DNA of 14,062 nucleotides, from positions 1-14,062 of the forward strand of contig JAJKFJ010023711.1 in assembly GCA_027382625.1 (NCBI GenBank), given 5' to 3'. Both the position numbers and the translations under genes were made by a program. Positions within the stretch are counted from its first letter, which is position 1. Every line of letters starts with the position of its first letter. The DNA is from Tetmemena sp. SeJ-2015. Its lineage: Eukaryota; Ciliophora; Spirotrichea; Sporadotrichida; Oxytrichidae. The notes under the pieces were generated by a model. That model searched no databases and had not been told where the DNA came from. It saw only the letters and a program-made list of their open reading frames with translations. Below are positions 1 through 10,962 of this stretch, one piece after another.

Positions 1-1275
1 CGATCTATTTTATTTATTCCAATCTCCTTTTTAATTTAATTTTAAACTATAATGTGTAAAACCACTCAATATCAACAAGATTTTTGTTTAGATATAATAC
101 ATCGCCATCCTCCACATTTTAGATAGTAAGAATTCTAGCTGGATTAAACCATAATAGAAAACTCTAAGCAACTTAGAGATCTTTAAATGAATTTATCTTT
201 AAGTTATTTAACTTAAAGCGCTTTCTGATTTTCTCAGTTTAATATAAACTCTCTAAAGTTTAAAACCCATTTAATTAAAATTGATTTAATCGCTGTACAA
301 AATATTGCAAGTACAATTCATTTTCACTATAGTCTCTCAAATCATAGAGTTGTAAACTATTGCTGCTTTAAAGCAGGAAAATTAAAAATACAATATTTAT
401 TATATAAAATATTTTAATCATTTAAATTATTGTTATATTTAAGTAACATTTTTCAGAATTTAATCGCAAATATCTGCAGAACTATATAATAAATTTTCAG
501 GGCATATATTTTGGAGAGAGATCGAAAAAATAATAAGCAAAAAAAGCACTAGGCTCTTCATGCTACTCAGCCAAGGAGTGCTATTAAGAAGTATAAAAAA
601 CTTAATTTATCTAAATAACATAAGGATGAGAAGGTAAATAAAGAAAACAACCTGAAAATATTTAATTTCCTCTAAATTATTTGTTTTCAACTTTTCTTTT
701 TTAAATAATCAATAGATTAAATTGAAATTTCTATTTAAATTTATTAATTTTGATTTGAAATATAATTAAGCAATAATTACAGCAGAAAATGAATTTATTT
801 ACGACCTTTCAGGCTTATAAAAATGGAATCTATCGAATATCAAATGCTGTTTAAGATTAGATTTAAATTCAAAGGTAAAGTTCTTTCTTTCGACCATTTC
901 CATAGGTATTTAAGTTATAAAATTGATTACATAGTCAACTCTCGACTACTGAACTACTAAATTCTGATAAGCATTGTTTTAGCAATCAGATTATAGTTTT
1001 GTGGATTACAGCAAGTAAGGTAACTTAAAATGATATTTATCTGTTATCATAAAAATCAAAGAATCCTTTTTGTAGGTCTTGAATTTTAATTTTACTGATT
1101 CTTATCTTAAATAGAGCGTTTTTTATGTTCTATTAAGTAGATCTGCATGCGAGAATACTAAATTTCTTTCTACCTTTGATAAATTAGAAACTTATCTATA
1201 ACTAAAGTTTAGATTTAGATATTGGTAAATCTCTAATCTTAAGTTGCTTGAAATACAATGTTTTAGAGACTACAT
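1..1275 (-). pseudogene. Tandem array unit J: F-box-like/LRR-like family protein, 3' end outside window
   Basis: Read with TAA/TAG as Gln. The start is ATG at 1275-1273, and the frame is open for 188 residues to TGA at 711-709. It then stays open in the same frame to TGA 420-418. The C-terminal half continues in another frame, open from about 493 to the window edge (164 codons), so at least one frameshift separates the parts. The N-terminus (residues about 9-45) has the best F-box-like block of the array: SSNLRLEIYQYL followed by VSNLSKVERNL. Residues about 110-125 carry VDYVINFITQIP, which matches unit C FVIDFLQQIP. The C-terminal frame has Leu-rich repeats and an acidic block (NVEDGDVLYL) matching the end of unit B. 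A substrate-receptor role is inferred only from the F-box plus LRR layout. An ATGA at 421-418 could instead be another unit start. Confidence 0.65.
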
Positions 1276-2191
1276 TAAAAATTATAAATAATTATTATAA
1301 TTAATTACAAGTTAAGCGAAATTTAATTTATAATGTAGCATAATTTTTTTATTTTTAATTTTAAAATGACGATAAATCAAACCTAATAGCAATGCAGATA
1401 TTTATTAAATTAAAACAATGAAGATTTTGAATAACAAAATAAACTAACAACTGATTAATTAAAATTCTCTTCGTAAAGTGAAAGGAAAACAATTTGAATT
1501 TTAGCTTGATCGATTTATAATGCTAAATATTACTTTTCTTAATTTATAATTATGTAACTCAAATTTGTCCAACATTAACTTCATATTTGATTCCAGCTTT
1601 AATTATTTAGACAAAAATTTACTAAAACTAGAGCTAAATAATAATGAATGCAAGATTTGTTTAACTTTTAACTTTTAAAAAAATCAAATTTTATGTGTAA
1701 TATAAACAATAAACGAGCGCTTTCTCATTTAATATAATCCATTTTGAGTAATCCTCTCTATTTTAAAACATATTTTACGTTTGCAAATATGGTTTCTGCT
1801 CTTCAATTATATATCTTAATATCTGATTGATACACCATAATTATTATCAACTAATTTTTGACAACTTTATATTATAAATTACTCTGCTCTTATATTTTAC
1901 TTTTCTGAATTTTCTTCCTTTGAGTATTCAATTCCCTGAAATCTGAAGCAACGACTGCAAATATATTCCACATTAAAATTATCAGGGAAGAAATAGCAGT
2001 ATATATTTTTATCCAAAAACATATTATCGTAAAACTAAATGCATAGGTTAAGCTTTCTTTTATCAAATATTTTGATGATTTTAAATTTGAGATTTGAGTA
2101 AAGAAATAAGTAGGTATCAAGTTTAATTTCTAAATTTTATAGGCCTTTAAAATTGCATTTTTCAAAGCGATTCCTAAAGATTATGTATCAT
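1276..2191 (-). pseudogene. Tandem array unit H: short, decayed family copy
   Basis: The likely ATG (2191-2189) shares bases with the TGA that ends unit B. The frame from that ATG stops after nine codons, so a frameshift separates it from the recognisable protein, which is open from 2187 to TGA 1686-1684 (167 sense codons). The family block is at residues about 20-50 of that frame: IKLDTYLFLY then a KIFDKRKLNL stretch aligning to ISNLCKTERSNL of unit B. Cys-containing segments follow (EYICSRCFRFQ). After the TGA the same frame stays open and runs directly into unit J without an intervening stop. The unit is about half the length of C, D, F and G, so its LRR-like part is largely missing. No function is assigned beyond family membership. 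Confidence 0.55.
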
Positions 2192-3156
2192 TAATTGGTT
2201 TCGTTTCTTAGTTAAATTCGTTACACGGTATTTATGACTCTACAAATTTTTAAGTCCTTTAAAGTTGGGAAAGTTTTATCCATTATTTCAAAACTATCGT
2301 CAGCTTCATATACATAAATTTATTCGAGAGCATCTCTATCTATATATTTCATTATTTATTATTATTCCTCATTAAATTAAGATAGCGTTTAAAAGCTCAT
2401 GCTTTTTATCTATATAGGAAAGCTTATATCTTTAAAATTTTAAACTCTAATCTTTAATTTCGAGAACAGAGGACTGAGTTAGCATAAATTTTTCAAAAAT
2501 ATTACTATGTGCGGAAACCAAGAAATTTTATTATCTATTTCTTTTAGCAAGTTAACTTTTTAAATGTGGATTTAGCACATTTTATCCCCATTAAGTAGCA
2601 TCTACTAGGAAAAATTAATTCCTTTTAGGCTAGTTTCTCCAATATGAGAATATCTTTTTTATTAAATTACAATATCAAATTGCTTTTAGAATATAGAATG
2701 CCAGTTGAACCTACTGATTATGCCAATAATCAAGTTCATAATCTTTTCGCGTGTAATTTTCAAAAAATTATTAAATTTCTATTCTTCTGTTAAATTATAG
2801 CGTACATAAAGATATTCTGTACTTACAGAAAGCTATTCTAAATAGAAAAGCTAAAATTTGTTTGAGAAGAACATGAAAAAGGGATTTTGTATTTTTCAAA
2901 ATGTTTTGCTCTTTATCATTCTATTTAGATTTAATCTAAGAATTTTATCATCTCTTTCTATTTCATTCTCTTATTCTTCTATATCTTTTATTGTTCTAAG
3001 TTTCCATAAATTACTTCTTTCCGTTTTGCATAAATTAGAAATAAGCTTGTAGTTGAATATTTGTGTCAAATATTTGTAGATTTCTAGTCTTTGGTTTATG
3101 AAAAGTTTCAAAAATCGATTATGCTTATTCTTTATAATATTTTTCTTCTTATTCAT
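2188..3156 (-). pseudogene. Tandem array unit B: least decayed family copy, one in-frame TGA
   Basis: A single reading frame runs from ATG 3156-3154 to TGA 2190-2188: 323 codons, with only one interruption, TGA at 2898-2896 (codon 87). At least 20 TAA/TAG codons lie inside and are read as Gln. Residues about 16-50 hold the family block LKLFINQRLEIYKYL and LISNLCKTERSNL, which resembles a degenerate F-box. An acidic stretch follows (IEEQENEIERDD). The C-terminal third is LRR-like, with FPTLKDLKICRV near the end. The ATG overlaps the stop of unit G and the stop overlaps the presumed ATG of unit H. The unit is shorter than C, D, F and G because the central block seen there (FKDK ... FYPxNF) is absent. 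It could be a functional gene if codon 87 is read through, or a recent pseudogene. Confidence 0.7.
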
Positions 3157-5039
3157 TCGTAACTGATTTAATATTAGATATATAAGTTTCTTACTTTAAT
3201 CGAATGACTTGAATTTGGATATTCAAAATTTAATTATAAAATATTGAACCATACTACTAATTAAATCCATACAATAAATAATTCTTCTTCATTTTCAAAT
3301 GAAGTGATAGAAATAGTTTTTAATTCTTCAAAATTATAGATTACAAATCTGTTCAGTCTATCCATAACTAAAAAAAAATATATTTCATACAAATCAATAA
3401 ATTTAATAGAATTGAATGAAAATTATGAATATAAACTGTAAATTACTTTTTAAATTAATTTATTATCAAATATTTTGCTAGTAAGTATAAATATGCAAAT
3501 TTTCTTCCTATATTGCTTCTATATTATTTCTGTTTCTAGGTTTGGTAATTTTCTTCACTTAAAAGCAAAGTTTGAACTTAAATTTGCTATTGATTTAAAT
3601 TTATTTCTCTAAAACTTAAAATTTGATTTCTATGTTATTACAATCATCTAATTGAATTTATAAATCAAAATTATTCTGTTATTAATTTTTATAGAACTGT
3701 AAAATTCATAAATTATAATTGAGAATAAAAAATTTATATTTCTAAATAAAAAAGAATGATTTTCTATATTTCTTTTTAACTCCTATGATCTTTTTAGGTA
3801 GTTTAGCTTTACTTTATTTATGAATAATTATGTAAAAAATTTTGTGTGTGTGTGTGGATAATTTTATATTTTTTTAAATATTTTTTTAATGACTTCTCAT
3901 TAAGATAATTTTACTATGATTTATTTATGGTTGTAAATTTCTTTTTTAATTCTATTTTTATAATATTCTTATGTTTTTTGAAAGATAAGTAGTTTTCAAA
4001 TATTTCTAAATTCAGAGGAGTAATATCAGCAAGAATTTTTATTTTAAATTAATTTATTCAAAATTAAATAATGACCAAGCGAGGAACTTATGCACAAATC
4101 TTGATTCCTTGTTTGAACCGTCACAGAAATTATCCACCAAAATAAAAAATAGATTTTGAGATAGAAACTCAATATGATGTGCATATGTAAAGCTGTTAGA
4201 GTTATTTTTCCCCAAAAAATATAGTTCCATTTATAATCCTCTATATTGTAATATGACAAAAGTCACACCATTTGGAATCGACTAAATTTAATTTGAGTAT
4301 TTTACCATGTTCTGTTAATCTATTGAAAATTAGTCTATTAGATTAAGATAAAGATAAATTATTTATTTAATTTAAATGACTAAAATATTGGCTAAATAAA
4401 TAAATAAATCTTTCCTAACTCCCATCACTATATTTAATCTTTATTTTAAATTGTAATCATCTTTTATTGTGGCCAGTAGTCTGTCAAAGCAGTAGAGTAC
4501 TTTAAAGTTTTTGGGATAGAAACTGTCTTTGATTATTTAATTTAACTTAGGATATTCATAAAAGTACAAACAGAGCATAAACGAGTGCTTGTCTTTGAAC
4601 TTTTGAATTAAAAGGTCTCTTATCTCAAACTCAGCGAGGTATGAGTACTTCATACCTAGTGCTAGCGATTATAAATTTATAAAATCATTTTAAAATAGAA
4701 ACTAAAAGTACGATTCTCCACCTAAACACTAAACAAAAGTGTCTGCACTTGAGAAAATAACTTCCTTGTCAGAGAAATTTTATAAATTATAAACTGAGCT
4801 CTCTCAGGACAGAGGTTAAAATATACCCTTACTATTTTTAATCTTCTCAGGTAAAGAAATTATCAAAATATTTTATTATAATAGATAAATAGATGCAAAA
4901 AAATAAAGCAAAGAAGGTTAATAGATAATATTTGAGCCACTTTTTTTTTTAAAAAAAATATTCTCCAAAAAATTATCATTTTTCCTATTTAATATAGTTT
5001 TAATTTTCTATTTTTTTGTCTTCAGAAAATATTTATCAT
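3153..5039 (-). pseudogene. Tandem array unit G: full-length family copy with frameshifts
   Basis: The ATG at 5039-5037 overlaps the stop of unit F. A TGA follows at codon 6, and the N-terminus is damaged by an A/T-run-rich insertion (around 4930-4990). The F-box-like block persists in pieces, with NLCPERAQF around 4800-4820. The main frame is open from 4803 to TGA 4014-4012 (263 sense codons). It contains LLIQKFKDKHSFMLCLYF and SFYPKNFKVLYCF, aligning to LVIEKFKDRKFNLALNVI and CFYPSNFIVQYF of unit C. Near 4050 the coding frame shifts by one into IKILADITPLNLEIFENYL, an LRR-like stretch open to TGA 3667-3665. A third frame, open from about 3555, carries further repeats (FEELKTISI, FNILQLNF) to the final TGA 3155-3153. 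Several indels make it a likely pseudogene. Confidence 0.65.
3843..3856. repeat. (TG)7 microsatellite inside unit G
   Basis: Seven TG dinucleotides on the plus strand. On the minus strand they read as a His-Thr run within the LRR-like frame of unit G. They are a likely source of copy-number slippage and hence of frameshifts. Confidence 0.9.
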
Positions 5040-6896
5040 AAAGTATTTTTGATTAATATATTGTCTTAACTCTATCTAACTAAAAATAGTACAGAGAAAT
5101 TATTTAAGAAGTAAAGATTTGTAATTTTAGGGAATCTAAAGTCAAGCTTGAGGTTATCTCCCGGCGTTACTTTAAACACATTCAAATGTTTAACGGCTGA
5201 GAAGTATTTTAGGAAGCTGCTGAAGTTGTCAATTTCAAATGGTTATAAAGTCAAAAATTTTATCTTCAGAGGCTATTAAACACTAAATTCATTCCTTCTA
5301 AAATATTTATTATTGGTCAAAATCAACTAGATCAACAAACAAATTATGATGATTCGATTTATAAAAAAATGTTATTATTAATTTATAGATAAATAAAATA
5401 TGCTAGAATTTGAGGGATGTAAATATAATCATTTTCTAAAACCAGGACTTAATAAAATTCTAATTCTAGAAGCAGAATAATCCTAATGTAACCACCTTCA
5501 ATATATACTAAATTAGCATCAGAAAATAAAAAGACTTTTAATGCAATTTTCGGAAAACAGTTTTATATTTAAGCATTTTTATTATAGCAGAAATTTTAAT
5601 CAAAATCGGTAATGGTTAAACAATAAATGGAGAGTTGCAACTTCGTGGCAGTTAAAATGAGAGACTTACCCCAACTGATCTACAGCTTGTTCGATTGCTA
5701 GTAAAATAAAATATGAGTTACTTCATTAATCATCAAAACAGCATCTCTCAGTAGCGAGATATGACTCACGCACTCTTCTTCATCCTTTTCAATTCTTAGT
5801 TAGAACTTGTGTCATTTATAACTCTTTATTGAGCGCTCCTACACAAAAGTTACAAAAATAAAAAGTTCTTATAATTTGATGCTGAATCGAATGGTCTAAT
5901 TATTATTTATATTGGACACACTTCAACTGCCTCTGATTTATTTCATTTTAATTTAATATCTAATTTAATTCTCTTTTTTATTAAATTCTCAGCTATAATT
6001 GTAATATTCTATTTTCAATAGAATCTGTTTTATATCATACTTCTTATCCTGAAAATTGTGAAGTTGCTGAGATAAATACAATAATTGAAGTTTATTACCT
6101 TCTAAGTTGGTCAATAGTTTAATTTAAAATCTCATATTCTTGAAATAGAATTGAATCAAGAAATTATAAACATTAATTTAAATATATAAAAAAGATAAAG
6201 AAAATCAATTAAAAGTAATTTTGTCTTCAAAAAGGATGAATTTGAATCAAAATGGTACCTCTATAAGTTTATTATAAAATTAATTGATTATTAAGTAACC
6301 CTTCTAAAATAAATAAGACATGCAAAAAACGTAGATGAGTTAATTTTTTTTTTATTTACAGATAAAAATCTTAATAAAATAATTACCTATTTTGATGAGA
6401 TATTTTTAAATTGATTTTTTAAAAGAATTGGATTCCACAATAATTTCTGCTTTGTATTTGAAAATTGAATTTTATTCTTTAACATTTTAGAATTGAAGTT
6501 AGTTGATAGATACATGTTTTTCTTTCCCTTCCTCTGAAACAAATTCGAAGGAGAAAAACTTCTAAGTGAGTAAGTGCTTAGGAATTAAACTGATAAAGCT
6601 CATAATGAAATCTATTTTTTGTTGCTGTTTTACAAATACTTCGAGTGGATTTTCTTCATTTTAATAAATTGATTCTTAGGACTACAATTTGTAGAGAATT
6701 TTAAAAATATAGTGATCAATAAATTAAACACTTAAGAGTTAAGAAAATAAATTGCTATTTATAGTCCAAGACTATTTAAATTATAAGACTCTTAGGAAAT
6801 AATTAAGAGGAGAAATTATGATTATAGTGAGGTATTATAAACTTTCATTTGATCATCTTGAATTGGATTGCCAATAGATAAGTCTAAATTAGCCAT
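5036..6896 (-). pseudogene. Tandem array unit F: full-length family copy in several frames
   Basis: The start is ATG 6896-6894 (MANLDL...). The first frame is open for 98 residues to TGA 6602-6600 and carries a divergent F-box-like block: QMKVYNTSL then LLLIISQESYNLNSL, aligned to NQRIKIYSCF and SLISNLSKEGRNL of unit D. An overlapping frame, open 6852-6247, takes over. It has IDFIMSFISLIPKHLL, matching FVIDFLQQIPQNII of unit C. The C-terminal half lies in two further frames (5811-5332 and 5428-5036). The last is strongly LRR-like, with FLKYFSAVKHLNVFKV and FPKITNLYFLN. The final TGA (5038-5036) overlaps the ATG of unit G. The start overlaps the tail of unit E by about 50 bases. At least three frameshifts are implied, so it is most likely a pseudogene. 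Confidence 0.62.
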
Positions 6897-7423
6897 CTAA
6901 TAGAAGAAAAAAAAATATTCTTAAACAAAACTTAAGAAGCTTGCTATTTTATGGCAGATAACAAAAATTAATAAAAGCTTTTATATTTTCCAAAATTTAC
7001 CATGGTGAAACTTTTTAATTCAACTATTTCTATTTAAAAATTATTCAGGCCATCCTAAAATCTTATTCTTATAAGAAATTTAAAAAGATAAATCTATTGC
7101 TTTCTTTACCATCGCCAAAAGATTTTTTATTTATTTATTTTTAATTCAATAAATTTAATTAGTAGTCTATTTTGGGATTAATTAATCGATTTTACGCTTT
7201 TTAATTGCAAATTTAGACTTAAGCTGTTATGTGATACCTAGTCGAATACCGATTTATTTTGAATAAGAAGGTTTCATTCATACTTTGAGATAAGAGCAAT
7301 TTACTTATATATAAAATGTGTGCACAAATATTTGAAGATCTCTAACCTCAAATTTGAAGGAAGAGCTGCCTTTACTTTGCTGTTTAGTGCCAATTCATTA
7401 AATCTCTCATAAAATTTTATCAT
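6845..7423 (-). pseudogene. Tandem array unit E: short family copy with one in-frame TGA
   Basis: One frame runs from ATG 7423-7421 to TGA 6847-6845 (193 codons), interrupted by a single TGA at 7276-7274 (codon 50). The N-terminus gives the closest match in the array to a canonical F-box: LPSNLRLEIFKYL followed by YKQIALISKYE. The TGA falls where paralogues have Arg (KTER, KEER), so an AGA or CGA to TGA change is the simplest explanation. Later residues align to unit C: LLIKFIELKINKQKIF against FVIDFLQQIPQNIIEKKQF, and NFQIEIVELKSF against IYKIEISKVIFSL. The LRR-like C-terminal half is missing, so the unit is about a third of full length. Its ATG overlaps the stop of unit D. Confidence 0.62.
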
Positions 7424-9199
7424 TTTTATTTTATAAAATTTATTATAATCAATTTTTTAAACTCAAAATATAAATTATTATTTTCAAAAATTTCTATTAA
7501 GTTATAATTAAAAAGGAATATTAAAAATATAAATTGCAATGTGAGATATATAAAGAATAAAAATATAAATAAAAGAACAAAGGTTTTTTTCTACATTTCT
7601 TAAAATTAACCAAAAATTATTTCTAATTTTTGGTATCTTTATCATATTATATTAATAGCTATGATCTAAACTGAGCTATTTTAATTTAAAATACCCAGTT
7701 CTTCCTTTTCAATCTAAAACCTTAGCCTTGGATTATACACTTCTCGCAAGCATAAATAAAGGTTACTAGTTTCAGTTACTATAGCCTTGTGCATGAGTGA
7801 TATTCACCACTTTTTAGAAATCCTCAAATTTTTATAATGTTTAGAACTCTTCTGACTCTTCCCCTTTATAATAGCATATCCGTGCAAAATACTCCACTTT
7901 GAAATTAGGCATGCTCCTCTACCCTTAGTGTGAGATTAAATTATCTCTCTCTAAATTTTCTAATTATAACTTGTTAGAATTTGAAATGATATATTATTTC
8001 TTTTCTAACCACCATATGGAGTCTTTGAAAATTTTTATAAATATGTATTGGAGTAGTTAAGGTACCCCTTAGGGTTTATAATTGAGTTGGAAACCTAAGC
8101 AAACACAGTAATAAATAAATAAGTTCCAATCTGACAGTAACTCATTGGCTTTACGAGTTTTTTTAATGTCTAGCAATTTATTTGGTCTGTGGTAAACTTA
8201 TTTTGTTGCTCTCGAGAGTATATTATTTTTACATTTTATTATTGAATATTTTTAAATTCCGATAAATTGAGGCAGATGAACTTAATTTACTTTTTGTTAT
8301 AATTTCCTACTAGCTAGGATCGCACTTTAATTATATTTTTGAACTATCAACATATTTACCCAACATGAGCTCTCGAAGTTGTGGGAAATATTCTTCAAAT
8401 ACAAAATGCCATACCTTGGATCCCATATTTTCAAGCAACTATTTTCTTTAGAAAATTTAAAATACTGATGAATTACATCATTTTTAATAAAAAATAGGTA
8501 GCTAGAGACACTCAAAGCTTTATATTCAATTCTTGTAGCTGTTTTAGGATTTCTTTCTGCTCTTGAAACTTTAAAATCTTTGAATTGAAATGCATGAAGC
8601 ATTTTCAACAAGTATACTAGTTATAAATTCTTTAAGGCAAGTGTAGAAGTTCCACTTTCTCTACTTAGATTTTAAATGTCTACTAAAATTTACTCTCTTC
8701 TGAGAGCCTAATGATTCTCATATTTCCAAAATGAATTCTACTCCTTAATTTGTATTGGAATTTTGCGCAAGATAAATTTTGAATTCTTTTTTTCTATATC
8801 TTTCTCAATGGAACTTAAGCTAGGAAGTCGATCAAGAAATCAATGTGCATTTATCTGTACTAGAAAGCTTTATATTTTTTTATTATAATTCTAGATATAA
8901 AAGGATTTATAAAAATACTCTTCATTGTCTCATAAATGTAATGTGTATTTGTTTGTAATGCTCCAAATTAATGCATCTTCGTTTCTTTAGATGGAACGAA
9001 GAGGAGCTCCATTAAAAGTATGAATCACAAGGAAATTATCCTGTCTTCCATTTTATTATAGTAAGTGCTTAAGTTTTTTAATTAGATTTCGTCCTTCTTT
9101 TGAAAGATTTGATATCAAGCTATAGTTAAAATATAGATTAAAGCAGCTGTAAATTTTTATTCTTTAATTTTTGAATAGCTTTATTATCACTTCACTCAT
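7420..9199 (-). pseudogene. Tandem array unit D: full-length family copy, nonsense and frameshift mutations
   Basis: The ATG at 9199-9197 overlaps the last stop of unit C. The first 89 residues are open: IIKLFKNQRIKIYS, SLISNLSKEGRNLIKKLK and APLRSIQRNEDALIW align closely to unit C. TGA 8932-8930 then stands where C has Arg in LYLRDN. A second frame (about 8967-8605) continues the homology with IDFLIDFLAQVP and FKIQVEKVELLH. A third frame is open for 279 residues from 8611 to TGA 7774-7772. It starts with LHAFQF and RIEYKAL, matching LHTFQF and KFEYKCL of C. The C-terminal LRR-like end (LYFEFKKLIIINFIKQK) lies in a frame open from 7803 to TGA 7422-7420, with one internal TGA at 7644-7642. The final stop overlaps the ATG of unit E. 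Confidence 0.68.
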
Positions 9200-10848
9200 T
9201 TCTATTATAAAATCAATTTAATTTTATTATAAAAATATTTTATAAAAAGATGTAATTAATTTATTGAAAAGTTTAAAAAATATTGAAAATGAAGATATTT
9301 AAAAGATATCATAAACAAAATACATTTAAATTTCTTATGGGAAATTTAATTTGTTAATTAATCAAAATATTATTAAAGTAATTTAGGATTAAGTTTTACT
9401 AATTTGCAAATAATATTTATCATTCTTGTCTTTACTACTTGTTATTGATTATTATAACTTGGATTCTTTATTAAGCGCTTGCTTCATTGCCAAAATATTT
9501 ATTACTTTTATCCAGGTAGAATATTAATTTAGGGTCGTATAAATCTCTCCAGCAGTAAGATAGTTAATGAGTTTGCGTGAGTTTATACTTGAATTGCTTT
9601 TCAGAAATTAAATTGCATCTCTTTTGCACATCTTCTAGTTAATTTGCATTTTGTAGCTGCTTTACTTAACCTGAGCAAACATCCTAGTAGATTAGTTCAC
9701 TAGTAAAATATTAAACTATGAAGTTAGATGGGTAAAAGCAGAGTGCGCTCTAAATATCCATTTAGCCAATCACATTAAGTGCGAGGTTAAACTTCCGATC
9801 TTTGAATTTTTCAATAACCAATTTTTTGAATTCAGATTCTAAGAATGTATCTATTTTCACTACTAGATGGAGTCTACGAAGATTATTAAAGCCTAACTAT
9901 TCGATAAAATATATCGATAGATTTTAAAAATCATGGTCTCTATATTAAAAGTTATTGCGCTTGCATTCTTACTATATTGACAGTTCATCTCTGTATTCGA
10001 ATACCATAATTTCTTTGAATTCTTCAAAGTAATCTTCAAAATGTGTGTTTTCAACAATTGAGGTCCTCAGAATAAGCCTATTTCTTTTTAAAGAGCGCTT
10101 AAAAAACCTATAAAAAGATAAATCATTATTCATAAAAGCAAGAGTATCTTCAATTTCTAAGCATTTGTATTCGAATTTTGAGATATTCGTAGGTTCTTTA
10201 AAGATAAAGCTAAGCAGTAAACTAAAAGGTGTGTAGCTTTATTAAAAAATGCATTATTTAGAGCTTCTAAAATCTCTCTTCAAACTTTAAACTAAAGATA
10301 ACTTTTGAAATTTCAATTTTATAGATCTAATTCGAGTCTCCTACTTTCTAAATTTTCTTGATTCGCATTTTCTCTAATTTAAATCCTCGTTCTTAATTAT
10401 GGGCTGTGTTTTATCCCAAACCAATGAAAAATTATTTCTTTTCTATGATGTTCTAAGGTATTTACTAAAGAAAGTCTATGACAAATTAGGCTTGATTGTA
10501 TCTTTGCGAGTTTAATGTAATCGGGATATAATTATCTCTAATCTTTTTATTATAATTTAACTCATCTTCTTAGAAATTATCTCTAAGATAGAGTTCATAG
10601 TGGTCTGAGAATCTCCAAATATATGCATTTGGATTTCTCTATATTTTTTAAATCGGCTTTTCGTTGAATGTGTTTATTTTGAGGTAATTAGTTCTAGATT
10701 TATTTGATTTTAGCATATTTTTGAGATGGATTAGCATTTATCTCTCTTCTTTTGAGAGATTTGAAATAACTTGATAGTTGAAATTCACAGTGAGGTAACT
10801 GTAAATCTATATTCGCTGGTTTTTATATAGTTTTAATATTTTTGCCAT
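9196..10848 (-). pseudogene. Tandem array unit C: F-box-like/LRR-like family gene with two frameshifts
   Basis: The start is ATG 10848-10846. The first frame is uninterrupted to TGA 10152-10150 (232 residues) and holds ILKLYKNQRIQIYSYL, VISNLSKEERQML, a polar stretch (YELYLRDNFQEDELNY), QFVIDFLQQIPQNII and IYKIEISKVIFSL. Comparison with unit D places an indel just after LHTFQF. The homology then continues in a frame open to TGA 9422-9420: SKFEYKCLEIEDTLAFM, LRR-like FNNLRRLHLVVKI, KFKDRKFNLALNVI and CFYPSNFIVQYF. A second shift near 9470 leads to the last frame (after TGA near 9484), with LRR-like FKYLHFQYFLNFSINQL, ending at TGA 9198-9196. If it was once intact, the protein was about 550 residues. 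A ubiquitin-ligase adaptor role is only suggested by the F-box/LRR-like layout. Confidence 0.72.
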
Positions 10849-10962
10849 TTATAATTAAATAATTATTAATACAAATTCACAATTTATATAAAACTTCAAA
10901 ATTTAAATATTCACTTTATTAAGATATTTAATCATTCTCTAATCAATATTATAAATAATATA
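10849..10962 (-). pseudogene. 3' end of unit A, downstream of the mobile element
   Basis: This stretch lies between the element and the ATG of unit C. It is open in one frame (38 codons) and contains an LRR-like segment, YLNKVNIQILKFYINCEF, matching FFNKINILHLHLNDYKIF at the end of the partial unit at 13904-14062. It is in frame with the 40 open codons at 13341-13222 on the other side of the element when a single TA is kept. It then reads without a stop into unit C, so the usual ATGA junction is missing here. Confidence 0.55.
10961..10962. repeat. TA target duplication, left copy
   Basis: TA immediately precedes the inverted-repeat tip GGATGAATACGA. The matching TA is at 13220-13221. Confidence 0.6.

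Noticed and set aside
418..562. Small frame beginning MKSLVLFLLIIFSIS (ATG near 559) that looks like a signal peptide.
   Set aside because: It is in the same frame as the end of unit J and has no independent support. Hydrophobic runs are common in this composition. The DNA here also aligns weakly to the family F-box-like block in another frame.
1890..2120. Standard-code minus-strand frame of 76 codons beginning near 2120.
   Set aside because: It is an alternate frame of unit H. The homologous frame is the one containing KLDTYLFLY.
2858..3052. Plus-strand frame of 64 codons.
   Set aside because: It is antisense to the F-box-like region of unit B, which has clear paralogues on the minus strand.
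3168..3199. A 32-bp GT...AG candidate intron (minus strand, GTAAGAAACT to AAATCAG) whose removal would join unit G to unit B in frame.
   Set aside because: Other units show that the protein following it starts at its own ATG, overlapping the upstream TGA. The corresponding place in unit A has no GT donor. The match is probably chance in AT-rich DNA.
4044..4259. Minus-strand standard-code frame of 71 codons.
   Set aside because: It overlaps the 263-codon code-6 frame of unit G, which carries the conserved family motifs.
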